A DNA stretch of 64,000 bases from Epilithonimonas sp042695135 (GTDB lineage Bacteria; Bacteroidota; Bacteroidia; Flavobacteriales; Weeksellaceae). Shown here in pieces: positions 7,257-16,130 of this stretch (within the stretch, counting starts at the first letter, position 1; each line of letters begins with the position of its first letter). The stretch is from NCBI RefSeq assembly GCF_042695135.1, contig NZ_CP170547.1, positions 2,852,001 through 2,916,000 on the forward strand, in the 5' to 3' direction. Position numbers and translations under genes: made by a program. Under the pieces are notes generated by a model. That model did no database searches. It had not been told where the DNA came from and saw nothing but the letters and a program-made list of their open reading frames with translations.

Positions 7257-9182
7257 TCACAAAATGCGAAATAATTCGCTGTCTAATTTGTTCTTTAATT
7301 GAGTGAGAAGGATAATTTGCTGGTAAACCTGCGTTCTATCTTCATCATCGTTGAGAGAATTTTTGAGATCATTGATGAGTTTCACAACATATTCTCTTTT
7401 GTGTCGCAGAACAATGTCTGAAACAAGCTTTGGGACGACTTCTTCCTCTGTGCTGAAATAGATATTATGCTGATTCCAATTGCTGGTCTGGTAATTATCA
7501 ATAAGTGCATTTGCCAGTTTTCCTGACACTTCCTCGTCCATAAAATTAAAGAAAAACTGACCGGACCGCAATTCCTTCTGCTCGATTCCCTCTTTGATTT
7601 CGGAAATTATTTTTTGATTGATATTGAGTTGTATTTCATAATCATCCTCGTTCAGATGATTCAGGATCTCTTCTATGACAGTGATCTGATAATCGTTGCC
7701 TTCGTGATCTTTTCTATCGAGAATGAGATCACCATATTTCAGCATCAGATCTACCAATTTTTCTTCGAGGACCAAAAGCGGATTTATTGTTATTAAAGCT
7801 TCCTGAACGACTTCCAGCTTCTGCGTAACTTGTTTTTCCTGAGTCGACGAAGGTTTTCTTTCCTGATTTGGTGCGTTTTTATGAATCTCAAGTTCATTGA
7901 ACAAACTTTGCTCGCTGAGACCAAATTTATTGGAAACCTCTTTCAAATAAACTTCACGTTTCAATCCATTCTGAACGAAGGCGACAGATTTGACAATATC
8001 ACGGATCGCTTCAGCTTTTTTGATCGGGTCAGTTCCTGCATCTCTGAGAAGAATTTCTGCTTTGAAATCGATAAAATCCTTAGCTTCTTTGTCAATGAAA
8101 TTTTCAACATATTCTTGCGGATGTTTTCTGGCGAAAGAATCCGGATCGTCGCCGTCCGGGAAAAGCAAAACCCGGATATTCATCCCTTCGGAAAGCAACA
8201 TATCGATGCTTCGGAAGCTGGCTTTGATTCCTGCATTATCACCATCGAAAAGGATTGTTACATTTTCGGTGAGACGTTTGATGAGTTTAATTTGTTCCGT
8301 TGTCAAAGACGTTCCGGAACTCGCCACCACGTTTTCAATTCCAGATTGGTGAAGCGAAACAACGTCCATATAACCTTCCACCAAAAGGCATAGATTTTTT
8401 CTGGAAATGGCCTGTTTGCCTTGATTCAGACCATAAAGAACGTTGGACTTATGGTAAATTTCGGTTTCGGGAGAATTGAGATATTTAGCCGTTTTGACAT
8501 TATTCTTAAGGATCCTTGCGCCAAAACCTAAAACTCGACCGGAAAAACTATGGATTGGAAAAACTACACGATCACGGAATCTGTCAATCCCGGAAGGTGA
8601 ATTTTCCGGAAAAATGGAAAGTCCGGATTTCTCTAGTATTTCTTTGGAATAAGCTTTATCTAAAGCAAATTCGGTGAAGGCATTTTTCTTTTCGGGAGAA
8701 TATCCGAGTTGGAATTTCTTGATAATATCATCCCGAAGTTCTCTTTCTTTGAAATAAGAATAGGCGATCATTTGACCTTCCTCAGATTCCCAAAGTTGCG
8801 TTTGGAAAAAATCATTGGCAATCTCGTGGATTTTGTACAGAATATCACGTTCGGTTTGCGCTTGTATCTGTTCTTCGGAATATTCTTTTACGTCTTCCTT
8901 GATTTCGATTCCGTATTTCTTCGCAGCGTGGCGAAGTGCTTCCGGATATGTGAAATTCTCGATTTCCATCAGGAAAGAAATGGCAGTACCACCTTTTCCT
9001 GTGGAGAAATCTTTCCAAATCTGCTTGCTTGGAGAAACGACAAAACTTGGCGATTTTTCCTCATGAAAAGGACTCAGACCCTTGAAGTTGGAGCCCGCTC
9101 TTTTCAATTGAACGTATTCGCCAATGATTTCTTCAACCCGAATGGTCGAAAAAATCTGATCTATGGTTTCTTTTGTAATCAC
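7257..9182 (-). CDS. dnaG: DNA primase
   Basis: 641 residues: N-terminal CHC2-like domain (about 1-100), primase core with TOPRIM (LCLLVEGYMDVVSLHQSG, ILFDGDNAGIKAS, about 255-330), and a C-terminal helicase-interaction region. It makes RNA primers at replication forks together with DnaB. Odd point: the zinc ribbon has lost its cysteines. Where E. coli has C-x2-H-x17-C-x2-C, this protein has Ser37, His40, Asp58 and Thr61 (GLSPFHEEKSPSF ... KQIWKDFSTGKGG). The fold around it is well conserved, so this is domain change, not decay. Upstream of clpP on the same strand. Confidence 0.95.
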   Translation of the reverse strand: MITKETIDQIFSTIRVEEIIGEYVQLKRAGSNFKGLSPFHEEKSPSFVVSPSKQIWKDFSTGKGGTAISFLMEIENFTYPEALRHAAKKYGIEIKEDVKEYSEEQIQAQTERDILYKIHEIANDFFQTQLWESEEGQMIAYSYFKERELRDDIIKKFQLGYSPEKKNAFTEFALDKAYSKEILEKSGLSIFPENSPSGIDRFRDRVVFPIHSFSGRVLGFGARILKNNVKTAKYLNSPETEIYHKSNVLYGLNQGKQAISRKNLCLLVEGYMDVVSLHQSGIENVVASSGTSLTTEQIKLIKRLTENVTILFDGDNAGIKASFRSIDMLLSEGMNIRVLLFPDGDDPDSFARKHPQEYVENFIDKEAKDFIDFKAEILLRDAGTDPIKKAEAIRDIVKSVAFVQNGLKREVYLKEVSNKFGLSEQSLFNELEIHKNAPNQERKPSSTQEKQVTQKLEVVQEALITINPLLVLEEKLVDLMLKYGDLILDRKDHEGNDYQITVIEEILNHLNEDDYEIQLNINQKIISEIKEGIEQKELRSGQFFFNFMDEEVSGKLANALIDNYQTSNWNQHNIYFSTEEEVVPKLVSDIVLRHKREYVVKLINDLKNSLNDDEDRTQVYQQIILLTQLKNKLDSELFRIL

Positions 9183-9413
9183 GAGGTAAATTTAGAATTT
9201 TTAAGTCTGTAAACAAAAAATCCCGAATTGGAATTTCGAATTTATACAATTTAAAAAAATGTATTTTGAATCTTCAGACTGAATAAGGTGAAAGGTATAT
9301 GTCTGAACAGCACCATTATTAACAAAGTAAAAAAATTGAGTCTAAATTTGAAAATCCAATATGATGCAAATATTAAATTTACATTTTATATAAAAAAATA
9401 ATTTATTTTATAT

Positions 9414-9421
9414 TATTTTTG
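9414..9421 (+). promoter_or_regulatory. promoter -7 site, TATTTTTG
   Basis: Exact match to the Bacteroidota TAnnTTTG consensus. It ends 4 bp before an ATG at 9426, so that ATG would be at the transcript's very 5' end. The in-frame ATG at 9465 is therefore favoured as the start. Confidence 0.5.
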
Positions 9422-9464
9422 CAAAATGAGAAAAGACGCAAAGTCTTCAAATGCACAAGTAGGG

Positions 9465-10082
9465 ATGGAAACTGTTTTTTTAAAAAAAATTCAGCGTTTG
9501 TTCGTACTTTTTTTTGTTTTTCTCATCAGTCTTTTCTCGGCACAAGAAAAACCGGAAGGACAGATTAATACAAATACGGTTATAACAGTTACCGGCGATG
9601 CTTTTATTTATTCAAAAGACAAGGCTTTTAATGATCAGATCCGTAATAACAAAAGCATAAAGGCAACTTCAGAAATTGTTGAACTGAGCAACAATACGGT
9701 ATTAAAAATAACTGCCAAGAATGCCGGCAAATCTCCAAAACTAATCTCTAAGAAGAAAAAATCCAAAAATATTGTTTTAGCTTCTAAAAGGGAAAACAAA
9801 TACAAATCGGAGACTTATCCTAAAAAAGATACCAATCTACAAATAAAAAATACGGATGAAGGCAATCAATTCCTGACGGGTTCTTATTCTGCAAGAATTT
9901 CCTTTGTTCCGCCTACAAATGATTCATCTTTATCAAAATATTTTATAAATTATAATGTAAGGTTAGAAAATATTTCTTTAGTATTTTCACTTTACATCAA
10001 TCATTTTTATAAAACCAACAATTCGAAATTACAGGTATTTAGTAATGTTTTTTCTGTAAGACCTCCTCCCGGTCTGATTTAA
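9465..10082 (+). CDS. secreted protein of unknown function
   Basis: 205 residues from METVFLKKIQRLFVLF. The signal peptide ends about FLISLFSAQ, and the reading frame is also open from an ATG at 9426 (13 residues more). I prefer 9465 because it gives a normal signal peptide and a 5' leader after the promoter site at 9414-9421. The mature protein is Lys/Asn/Ser-rich with no recognised domain: VITVTGDAFIYSKDKAFNDQ is followed by a basic stretch around KKKKSKNIVLASKRENKYK, ending VFSVRPPPGLI. It is the first of three same-strand surface-protein genes (to 13111). Confidence 0.7.
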   Translation: METVFLKKIQRLFVLFFVFLISLFSAQEKPEGQINTNTVITVTGDAFIYSKDKAFNDQIRNNKSIKATSEIVELSNNTVLKITAKNAGKSPKLISKKKKSKNIVLASKRENKYKSETYPKKDTNLQIKNTDEGNQFLTGSYSARISFVPPTNDSSLSKYFINYNVRLENISLVFSLYINHFYKTNNSKLQVFSNVFSVRPPPGLI

Positions 10083-10161
10083 TTATTCAGTTTTTTTAAT
10101 AATATTTTCCGTGAGAATCAATCTCAGGGAAGGATTCGATATTTAACAACAATAATTTTTA

Positions 10162-12564
10162 ATGAGAAAATTAAATTTACTTTATATTTTAGTATTCGTG
10201 CTGCTAAGCAGCGGAATGCTTTTTTCACAAACTGCAGACAGGCTTTATTTGTCACTGGAAAGTACAGGTAGAATTTATGATATTACTGCGTTGTCCGCAA
10301 CACCCGCTACAGCAATAGCATTGCCAACTCCTGTAACCGGCTCACCCAATTTTAGTACAACATCTGCTGACCGGGCAAGTAATATAGCCGTGGGTTACGA
10401 TGTACCCGGAGGTAATTCTGCTAATCTTGTTTATATAAATTCTGATAATGCAGCAGGATCGTCATTATATAAAAATGGCACAATTATAAACGGAGTAACA
10501 TTACCTGTCCAAATTGGAGGTTACGCAACGAATAACGTTCCTGGGCCATATTTTGGTAATGTTTACGGTTTTTCTTCGGGCAGTAAAATTCTTTATCCCG
10601 TATATCCGGCTGGTCCAGCTGTTACAATAACCGGAGATACAGAATGGACTAACGGTACCACGGTAGGAACTGATACATTCTTTGATTATCAGAATAATAT
10701 CTATATGTTTATTGATAATACAGTAGCAGGTACCACTACGAGATATCTTTATAAAATATCTATAGCAACAGGAGTAGCTACGAAAGCTGTAACGATCAGC
10801 GGTGTTGCAGCCAGTGTTACATCAATACAGGGAATGGCCTACCTACAGGGTTATGTCTATATTGCTACTTCTGTCAATCCAAATACTATTACTGTTCGAA
10901 GAATTAATATTTTTGATGGTACTTCTTCTTTAGTAGCTACTTACACGGGCGGAGGTTTTCTAAATTTGGATTTAGGAACTGTTCCTTATTATGTTCCTTT
11001 TCAATTTACTTGTGGAAACATAACTCAAACTTCCAGCGTACCATTTGTTGCAGGTGTAGCCAGCGGAAATGCCACTGGAACCGCGCCTAATCAGAAATTC
11101 ATCAACATTCCTATTAGTAATGTTTATGGACCCGGGACATATATTGTCAATGTTACTGGAACAGATTTTACCAATCCGGCATACTCTGTTAATGTTACAG
11201 CTGCTACAACATCTATCCAGGTTCCGTTAATCTATAACGGAACAGGAGCTGGCGGCACAAGAACGCTTACTGTGAATCTAAATGGAAGCACCACAGCCTG
11301 TACAGTTAACGTTTTGGTAGATAGTGATACTGACGGAGACACAATTGGAAATTCTCAAGATTTGGATTCTGACAATGATGGAATACTTGACATTTTTGAA
11401 TGTCCCGATAGCGTTGTAGATGTTAATTTCAGCTCTACTGATGGCACCGTGACAAATTTCTCTGCACCAGCAGCGGACTTAGGATTTATATTCGATGTTT
11501 ATACACTTGACAATTCATTTAATTTGAATATCAATGGTACCAACTTATCAACAACTAAATTGGAGTTTCAGCCAGACCAGACTGATAATGTTCGATTTTT
11601 AGACGGCGCAACTTATGGTAGCGGCTCTGTTCCTCAGATTTATCAAATGACAGGAAGCGCCGCAGCACCTTTAGTAAGAATTATCATACACAAAAACGGG
11701 GCTGTGAATATGTATGGCAGTAAAGTAGGTGGTGGTCCTTTGTCCCCATTACAACTTTATAATGGAAATGCATTTAATAATATTGTTTGGAATCAGACAG
11801 GAGCCAATACTATCCAGTTAACACAAGCAGTTGTTGGTGCGACATACATTACAGGAAGAGGAAATGGGGTCAAAAATGGCGTTTGTGATCCTGATGGTGA
11901 TGGTTTATCGAATCAATTTGACGTTGATAGCGATGGAGACGGTTGCCCGGATTCTATAGAAGGTTCCGAAACGGTTAAATTTGATCAGGTCCATTCTCTC
12001 AGTCTTGTTTCTACAGACACTAATTATGCTTATAGAGGGCAGATCAAAGTTTTAGCAAATGGTACAGCCACAGGCACACCTATACAAGTTGTAAGTAAAA
12101 TAGCCGGTGCAAATGGCGTTCCGGAACTTGTGAATTATGCTGTTATGAATACTTCCGGAACGGCCGGCGTTGCCGATAATACAGACGGAACATCTGACGT
12201 GGGACAAGGCATTGGCGATTCTCAGAACGCAAGCGTTAACTCTTGTATTTGCTATAAACCTGTCGTTACAGCCGGAACTGCACTGGACACAAACCAGGGA
12301 ATTACATCTTTACAAAGAGCCGGAACAATTGGAAGCAACTGGCCAATGGTAAGAAAAGGTGCCTGGACGGCTCTGGAAGCTAAAACAAAAGGCTTTGTAC
12401 CAAACAGACTGACGACCGCTCAGATTACTGCTATTCCTGCTGCCAGCCTGATAGAAGGGATGATGGTTTACAACACCACTTTAGATTGTCTTCAGATCAA
12501 TACTGATGGAACTGCAGCGGGATGGAAATGTTTTAATAACCAAACCTGTTCAGACGTTAACTAA
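10162..12564 (+). CDS. large secreted protein with thrombospondin type 3-like calcium repeats
   Basis: 800 residues with signal peptide MRKLNLLYILVFVLLSSGMLFSQ. The N-terminal 270 residues look like a WD/PQQ-type beta-propeller over-reading (short repeats such as YVYIATSVNPNTITVRRI). Two Asp-rich calcium-binding stretches follow: DTDGDTIGNSQDLDSDNDG (about 388-406) and DPDGDGLSNQFDVDSDGDG (about 576-594). The C-terminus contains IEGMMVYNTTLDCLQ and lacks a type IX sorting tail. Such proteins in flavobacteria are usually exported and surface-associated; the function is unknown. It starts 79 bp after the preceding gene and is followed 13 bp later by a related small protein. Confidence 0.75.
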   Translation: MRKLNLLYILVFVLLSSGMLFSQTADRLYLSLESTGRIYDITALSATPATAIALPTPVTGSPNFSTTSADRASNIAVGYDVPGGNSANLVYINSDNAAGSSLYKNGTIINGVTLPVQIGGYATNNVPGPYFGNVYGFSSGSKILYPVYPAGPAVTITGDTEWTNGTTVGTDTFFDYQNNIYMFIDNTVAGTTTRYLYKISIATGVATKAVTISGVAASVTSIQGMAYLQGYVYIATSVNPNTITVRRINIFDGTSSLVATYTGGGFLNLDLGTVPYYVPFQFTCGNITQTSSVPFVAGVASGNATGTAPNQKFINIPISNVYGPGTYIVNVTGTDFTNPAYSVNVTAATTSIQVPLIYNGTGAGGTRTLTVNLNGSTTACTVNVLVDSDTDGDTIGNSQDLDSDNDGILDIFECPDSVVDVNFSSTDGTVTNFSAPAADLGFIFDVYTLDNSFNLNINGTNLSTTKLEFQPDQTDNVRFLDGATYGSGSVPQIYQMTGSAAAPLVRIIIHKNGAVNMYGSKVGGGPLSPLQLYNGNAFNNIVWNQTGANTIQLTQAVVGATYITGRGNGVKNGVCDPDGDGLSNQFDVDSDGDGCPDSIEGSETVKFDQVHSLSLVSTDTNYAYRGQIKVLANGTATGTPIQVVSKIAGANGVPELVNYAVMNTSGTAGVADNTDGTSDVGQGIGDSQNASVNSCICYKPVVTAGTALDTNQGITSLQRAGTIGSNWPMVRKGAWTALEAKTKGFVPNRLTTAQITAIPAASLIEGMMVYNTTLDCLQINTDGTAAGWKCFNNQTCSDVN

Positions 12565-12577
12565 CAAATTGAAAACA

Positions 12578-13111
12578 ATGAAAAACATTATCATATTATA
12601 TTCGACTTTCTTTGCTATTTTTGCATCTGCGCAGGTAGCTGTTGGGAAAACTGCCGTATCAAACACTTCAGTTTCGTTGGAGTTCGGAACAGGCAATAGA
12701 GGACTATTATTACCTTGGGTAACGAGTACTGCTTCTGTAACCGGTGTTGTAAACGGAACAATGGTCTATGATCTGACAGATAAAAAAGTAAAGGTAAAAT
12801 ACTCTGCAGCCTGGAAAGATCTTTCAATCAATACTGCAGGAACAACCGTAGATCCTATAAGCTCTGTAGATGGTATTACAATACAGAATGCCGCCACAGA
12901 GGCTACAAATTCCAAATTTGCAATCGGTACCGTAACAGCAACACCAGGAATTTTGGTGCTGGAAGATACCGACAAAGCAATGGTCTTACCAAAAGTAGCG
13001 AGTCCGCATCTCAACATTATCAATCCCGCACCGGGAATGATGGTTTATGACACAACGGCAAAAGTGCTGTCGGTTTTTAACGGAAGTGTATGGACATTCT
13101 GGAGACCTTAG
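12578..13111 (+). CDS. secreted protein related to the C-terminus of its upstream neighbour
   Basis: 177 residues from MKNIIILYSTFFAIFASAQ, a clean signal peptide. An open frame runs 24 codons further upstream, into the preceding gene, but ATG 12578 lies right before the signal peptide and avoids the overlap. The mature part has two similar halves, each with a GTMVYDLTDKKVKVKY- or GMMVYDTTAKVLSVF-type segment followed by W (AAWKDL, GSVWTFW). The same GMMVY-x-T pattern ends the 800-residue neighbour. No enzyme motif seen. Probably cotranscribed with it (13 bp gap) and closed by the terminator at 13148-13180. Confidence 0.72.
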   Translation: MKNIIILYSTFFAIFASAQVAVGKTAVSNTSVSLEFGTGNRGLLLPWVTSTASVTGVVNGTMVYDLTDKKVKVKYSAAWKDLSINTAGTTVDPISSVDGITIQNAATEATNSKFAIGTVTATPGILVLEDTDKAMVLPKVASPHLNIINPAPGMMVYDTTAKVLSVFNGSVWTFWRP

Positions 13112-13147
13112 AATCATCAAAATAAATTTGTAACAATAATTATTTAT

Positions 13148-13180
13148 AATAGGAGAAAGAGAAATTTTTCTCCTATTTTT
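13148..13180 (+). terminator. terminator of the surface-protein cluster
   Basis: AATAGGAGAAA at 13148 pairs with TTTCTCCTATT around GAGAAATT, followed by TTTATTTT. Confidence 0.85.
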
Positions 13181-13235
13181 ATTTTAATATAAAGAGAAAT
13201 TCCAAATATATAAGTCAAGTCTTTCTCGAATATTT

Positions 13236-13243
13236 TAATTTTG
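13236..13243 (+). promoter_or_regulatory. promoter -7 site, TAATTTTG
   Basis: Exact TAnnTTTG match 12 bp before the tsaE ATG at 13256. It overlaps a TTG at 13241, which argues against that TTG as the start. Confidence 0.55.
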
Positions 13244-13255
13244 CAAAAAATAAAA

Positions 13256-13663
13256 ATGAACTTTTCAATTAATAATCTTACCGAATGGGATAATGTCGTA
13301 AAAAAAATCATCCCAGAAATAAAATATCCGATCCTCTTATTAAAAGGTAATCTTGGTGCAGGGAAAACGACATTTTCACAATTTCTTATGAAAGAACTTG
13401 GAAGTAAGGACGAAATATCCTCACCAACCTACTCTATCGTAAACGAATATGATACACCAAAAGGAAAAGTTTTCCATTTTGATCTTTACAGATTGAAGTC
13501 TGTAGAAGAAGCTTACGACTTTGGGATCGAGGAATATCTTGACAATTGCTATCTCTCAATTATCGAATGGCCGGAGATCTATATGGATGAACTCGAAGGT
13601 TATGACTATCACAAAATTTCCATCAACAATACAGAATCCGGACGTGAAATCGAATTTAATTAA
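13256..13663 (+). CDS. tsaE: tRNA threonylcarbamoyladenosine biosynthesis ATPase TsaE
   Basis: 135 residues from MNFSINNLTEWDNVV. The Walker A motif GNLGAGKTTFSQF is at about 34-46, then SPTYSIVNEY and a Walker B-like FHFDLYRL, and LSIIEWPE near the end: the full TsaE signature. TsaE binds TsaB-TsaD and drives ATP-dependent turnover in making t6A37 on ANN-decoding tRNAs. The partner that supplies threonylcarbamoyl-AMP, a TsaC/Sua5-type gene, is also in the window at 48149. A TTG five codons upstream lies inside the promoter site. Confidence 0.93.
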   Translation: MNFSINNLTEWDNVVKKIIPEIKYPILLLKGNLGAGKTTFSQFLMKELGSKDEISSPTYSIVNEYDTPKGKVFHFDLYRLKSVEEAYDFGIEEYLDNCYLSIIEWPEIYMDELEGYDYHKISINNTESGREIEFN

Positions 13664-13682
13664 CCGTACCGTAAAATTGTTT

Positions 13683-13690
13683 TATCTTTG
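13683..13690 (+). promoter_or_regulatory. promoter -7 site, TATCTTTG
   Basis: TAnnTTTG match 30 bp before the ATG at 13721; no clear TTTG at -33. Confidence 0.45.
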
Positions 13691-13720
13691 TTCTTTATTT
13701 TTGATTAACGATTCATTTTT

Positions 13721-14917
13721 ATGAGCAGTACATCTACCATATTTACGCCTTTTACTGAAGAAGAATTGATTCCGAAGGAAGAAAAACTTGAAGTTGTAAA
13801 AAAAGGAAAAACATTCAGCATCGGGATTCCAAAAGAAACCTGCCTGAACGAAAAAAGAACTTGCATAATCCCGGATGCTGTTCAGATATTAGTGAATAAC
13901 GGACACAAAGTGATCATAGAAGCCGGATCCGGTTTGGGTTCACATTACACTGATCTGTTATATTCCGAAGCTGGTGCAGAGATCACAGACGACCCAAAAG
14001 TAGCTTTTGCTCAGGATCTTATTCTGAAAATAAATCCACCTACAGAAGAGGAAATCGAATATCTGAGACCGATGACCTATCTGATTTCGGCTCTCCAGAT
14101 CAACCTTAGAGATAAAGATTACTTTCTGAAATTAGCCTGTAAAAAAGTAAATGCCATCGCCTTTGAATTCATTATGGATGAGTATAAGCAGCTTTCTCTG
14201 GTACGATTGATCGGCGAGATCGCAGGAAGTGTTTCCATCTTATATGCGTCAGAACTTTTGGCAATGTCAAACGGATTGATGCTCGGCGGTATCACCGGCG
14301 TTCGGCCAACAGAAGTTGTCATTTTAGGCGCAGGAATCGTCGGCGAATTCGCAACAAAAGCCGCAATCGGATTGGGAGCAAGCGTCAAAGTTTTTGATAA
14401 TTCGCTTTCGAAACTTCGAAGACTTCATACTTTGGTAGACAGCCGCGTTCCGACATCCATCATCGACCCTAAAGAACTTACCAAATCTCTTAGAAGAGCA
14501 GACGTTGTCATCGGCGCTTTGCCAAGGCTTAACTTATCTCCAATCGTTACCGAAGATATGGTCATGAAAATGAAAAAAGGAAGTGTCATCATAGATATCA
14601 CGATTGATAACGGAAAAGTAATCGAAACATCAGAACTTACAACGACTGAAAATCCTTTTGTTGTAAAACACGGCGTGATCCATTGCGGATTACCGAATCT
14701 GACTTCAAAAATGCCAAGAACGACGACAAAAGCAGTCAGCAATTTCTTCCTGAGCTATCTTTTAGGTTATGATGAAGAAGGCGGATTCGAGAATATGCTG
14801 ATTCATAAAAGTGAGATCAAACAATCGCTTTACATGTACAAAGGAAGACACACAAAACAACTGATCTGCAACAGATTCGATCTTCCTTATCACGATATTA
14901 ATCTTCTGATTTTCTAA
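13721..14917 (+). CDS. alanine dehydrogenase / PntA-family protein
   Basis: 398 residues. AlaDH/PNT N-terminal domain with IGIPKETCLNEKRTCIIPDA (substrate-binding Arg) and LILKINPPTEEE (the Lys region). The NAD-binding Rossmann motif VVILGAGIVGEFA is at about 202-214, followed by MKKGSVIIDITIDNG. In alanine dehydrogenase a catalytic His follows in a TFLHLA-type segment; the aligned segment here is TYLISALQIN, so that His is absent. About 30 extra N-terminal residues precede the domain. Databases tend to label such flavobacterial proteins alanine dehydrogenase, but activity should not be assumed. It lies just before a 123-residue membrane-anchored protein (8 bp gap). Confidence 0.75.
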   Translation: MSSTSTIFTPFTEEELIPKEEKLEVVKKGKTFSIGIPKETCLNEKRTCIIPDAVQILVNNGHKVIIEAGSGLGSHYTDLLYSEAGAEITDDPKVAFAQDLILKINPPTEEEIEYLRPMTYLISALQINLRDKDYFLKLACKKVNAIAFEFIMDEYKQLSLVRLIGEIAGSVSILYASELLAMSNGLMLGGITGVRPTEVVILGAGIVGEFATKAAIGLGASVKVFDNSLSKLRRLHTLVDSRVPTSIIDPKELTKSLRRADVVIGALPRLNLSPIVTEDMVMKMKKGSVIIDITIDNGKVIETSELTTTENPFVVKHGVIHCGLPNLTSKMPRTTTKAVSNFFLSYLLGYDEEGGFENMLIHKSEIKQSLYMYKGRHTKQLICNRFDLPYHDINLLIF

Positions 14918-14925
14918 GAGCTGGT

Positions 14926-15297
14926 ATGTTCAAAAAACTTAAATTCTACGCCATTGGTTTTATCCCGGGATTGATCATTGTTTTCTTTATTTTGAATCAA
15001 AAAGGAACAAGCTGCTCTTATTTCCCGAATGACAGAGTAATTGCAGAAACATTGACCAAAGATTTTATTTACTCTCGGGATTTTCAAATAGAAATGGAAA
15101 CCAATAAAATCTCAGAACAATTTCTAAAAGACAGCATTATCGCTGGCGGAAAAATCGATTTTGACAGAAGCAAAGCCCAGGCAAAACCTTGCCCGCAGTA
15201 TCTTCTGATCTATCCGAAAAATAATCCAAGATTCGAAGTCAACTATTCCAAATGTAAAGAATCGGCCGAATTTACAGGATTAAAAAAAATAAAATAG
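14926..15297 (+). CDS. membrane-anchored protein, probably DUF4258 type
   Basis: 123 residues. One N-terminal transmembrane helix (FYAIGFIPGLIIVFFIL), then a soluble domain with CSYFPNDRVIAETLTKDFIY and KIDFDRSKAQAKPCPQYLL. It resembles short flavobacterial proteins labelled DUF4258; I rely on memory for that name. Three cysteines in the exported part could form disulphides. It follows the alanine-dehydrogenase-like gene by 8 bp and precedes a two-component pair on the same strand, so the four genes may be one transcript. Confidence 0.65.
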   Translation: MFKKLKFYAIGFIPGLIIVFFILNQKGTSCSYFPNDRVIAETLTKDFIYSRDFQIEMETNKISEQFLKDSIIAGGKIDFDRSKAQAKPCPQYLLIYPKNNPRFEVNYSKCKESAEFTGLKKIK

Positions 15298-15353
15298 ATC
15301 TGTTGATTTAATATTAATTTTACATCTAATTTCTTAAACCTAACATCTATCCA

Positions 15354-16130
15354 ATGAATGGCAGAAATCTTTTACTCCCGGATTATTTTCTATTTGGAGT
15401 GATTTTCGCCATTTTTCTTCTGATTGTGCTTTGTTTTTTTCTTTACGGAAAATACAAATCTGCAAAGATGAAAAACAAAATTCTCGAGGAAAATTACAAA
15501 GCGATTGAAAGTAAACTTGAAAATGTACGTCTGGAACACATCGAAACCAAACTCAATCCACATCTGTTCAAAAACATCCTGAATTCGGTGCAGTCGCACG
15601 CTTACCAGACTTATATTTCTCTTGATAAATTGGCCAATATTCTGGACTACATTCTCTACGAAAGCAGTAACAAATATGTGAGCGTAAAAGCTGAACTGGA
15701 CTTTGCAATGAGTCTGATTGACATTAATAAAATCAAAATCAATCCACTTTTTGACCTTCGAATCAAAACTAAAATTGACAAGGAAGATTCTATTTATTCT
15801 GAGAAGATTTTCGCGCCACTAATTTCTGTTGATTTAATAGAAAATGCTTTCAAACACACAGATTTTCTCGCTCAGGATTCTTTCATTTCTATTAATTTAA
15901 GTCTGGAAAATCGTCAATTCGAAATGAAAGTCAGTAACAAGATTTCCGAAAAAACACCAATGCAAAAGGAAAATAGCGGTTTCGGAAGTGGCTCTTTTGA
16001 CCAACGGCTGAAAATGATTTACAAAAGCCATTACAAGCTGACGAAAAGTATTAACAATGATATTTACACCGCTCATTTAAAAATCAATCTGGGAGAATTT
16101 TATGATAAAATGCGTTATACTGGACGATGA
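15354..16130 (+). CDS. LytS-type sensor histidine kinase (single membrane helix)
   Basis: 258 residues. One transmembrane helix at about 8-30 and then a short coiled coil lead into a His_kinase domain of the LytS/YehU class (PF06580): ETKLNPHLFKNILNSVQ contains the phosphoacceptor His, DLIENAFKH is the N-box and SGFGSGSFDQRLKMIY the G-box region. It lacks an obvious extracellular sensor domain, so the signal may come from the membrane or from a partner, perhaps the preceding membrane-anchored protein. The 3' end overlaps the regulator gene by 29 bp, which strongly suggests translational coupling. Confidence 0.88.
   Translation: MNGRNLLLPDYFLFGVIFAIFLLIVLCFFLYGKYKSAKMKNKILEENYKAIESKLENVRLEHIETKLNPHLFKNILNSVQSHAYQTYISLDKLANILDYILYESSNKYVSVKAELDFAMSLIDINKIKINPLFDLRIKTKIDKEDSIYSEKIFAPLISVDLIENAFKHTDFLAQDSFISINLSLENRQFEMKVSNKISEKTPMQKENSGFGSGSFDQRLKMIYKSHYKLTKSINNDIYTAHLKINLGEFYDKMRYTGR

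Noticed and set aside
7830..8393. 187-residue ORF antisense to dnaG
   Set aside because: It overlaps a well-supported dnaG frame over its whole length and has no recognisable features: a shadow frame.
8709..9212. 167-residue ORF antisense to the dnaG N-terminus
   Set aside because: Shadow of the conserved primase frame.
12506..12577. Upstream start for the 177-residue secreted protein
   Set aside because: It would overlap the preceding gene and put 24 residues before a perfect signal peptide.
13241..13255. TTG start for tsaE
   Set aside because: It overlaps the TAATTTTG promoter site; the ATG at 13256 matches the family N-terminus.
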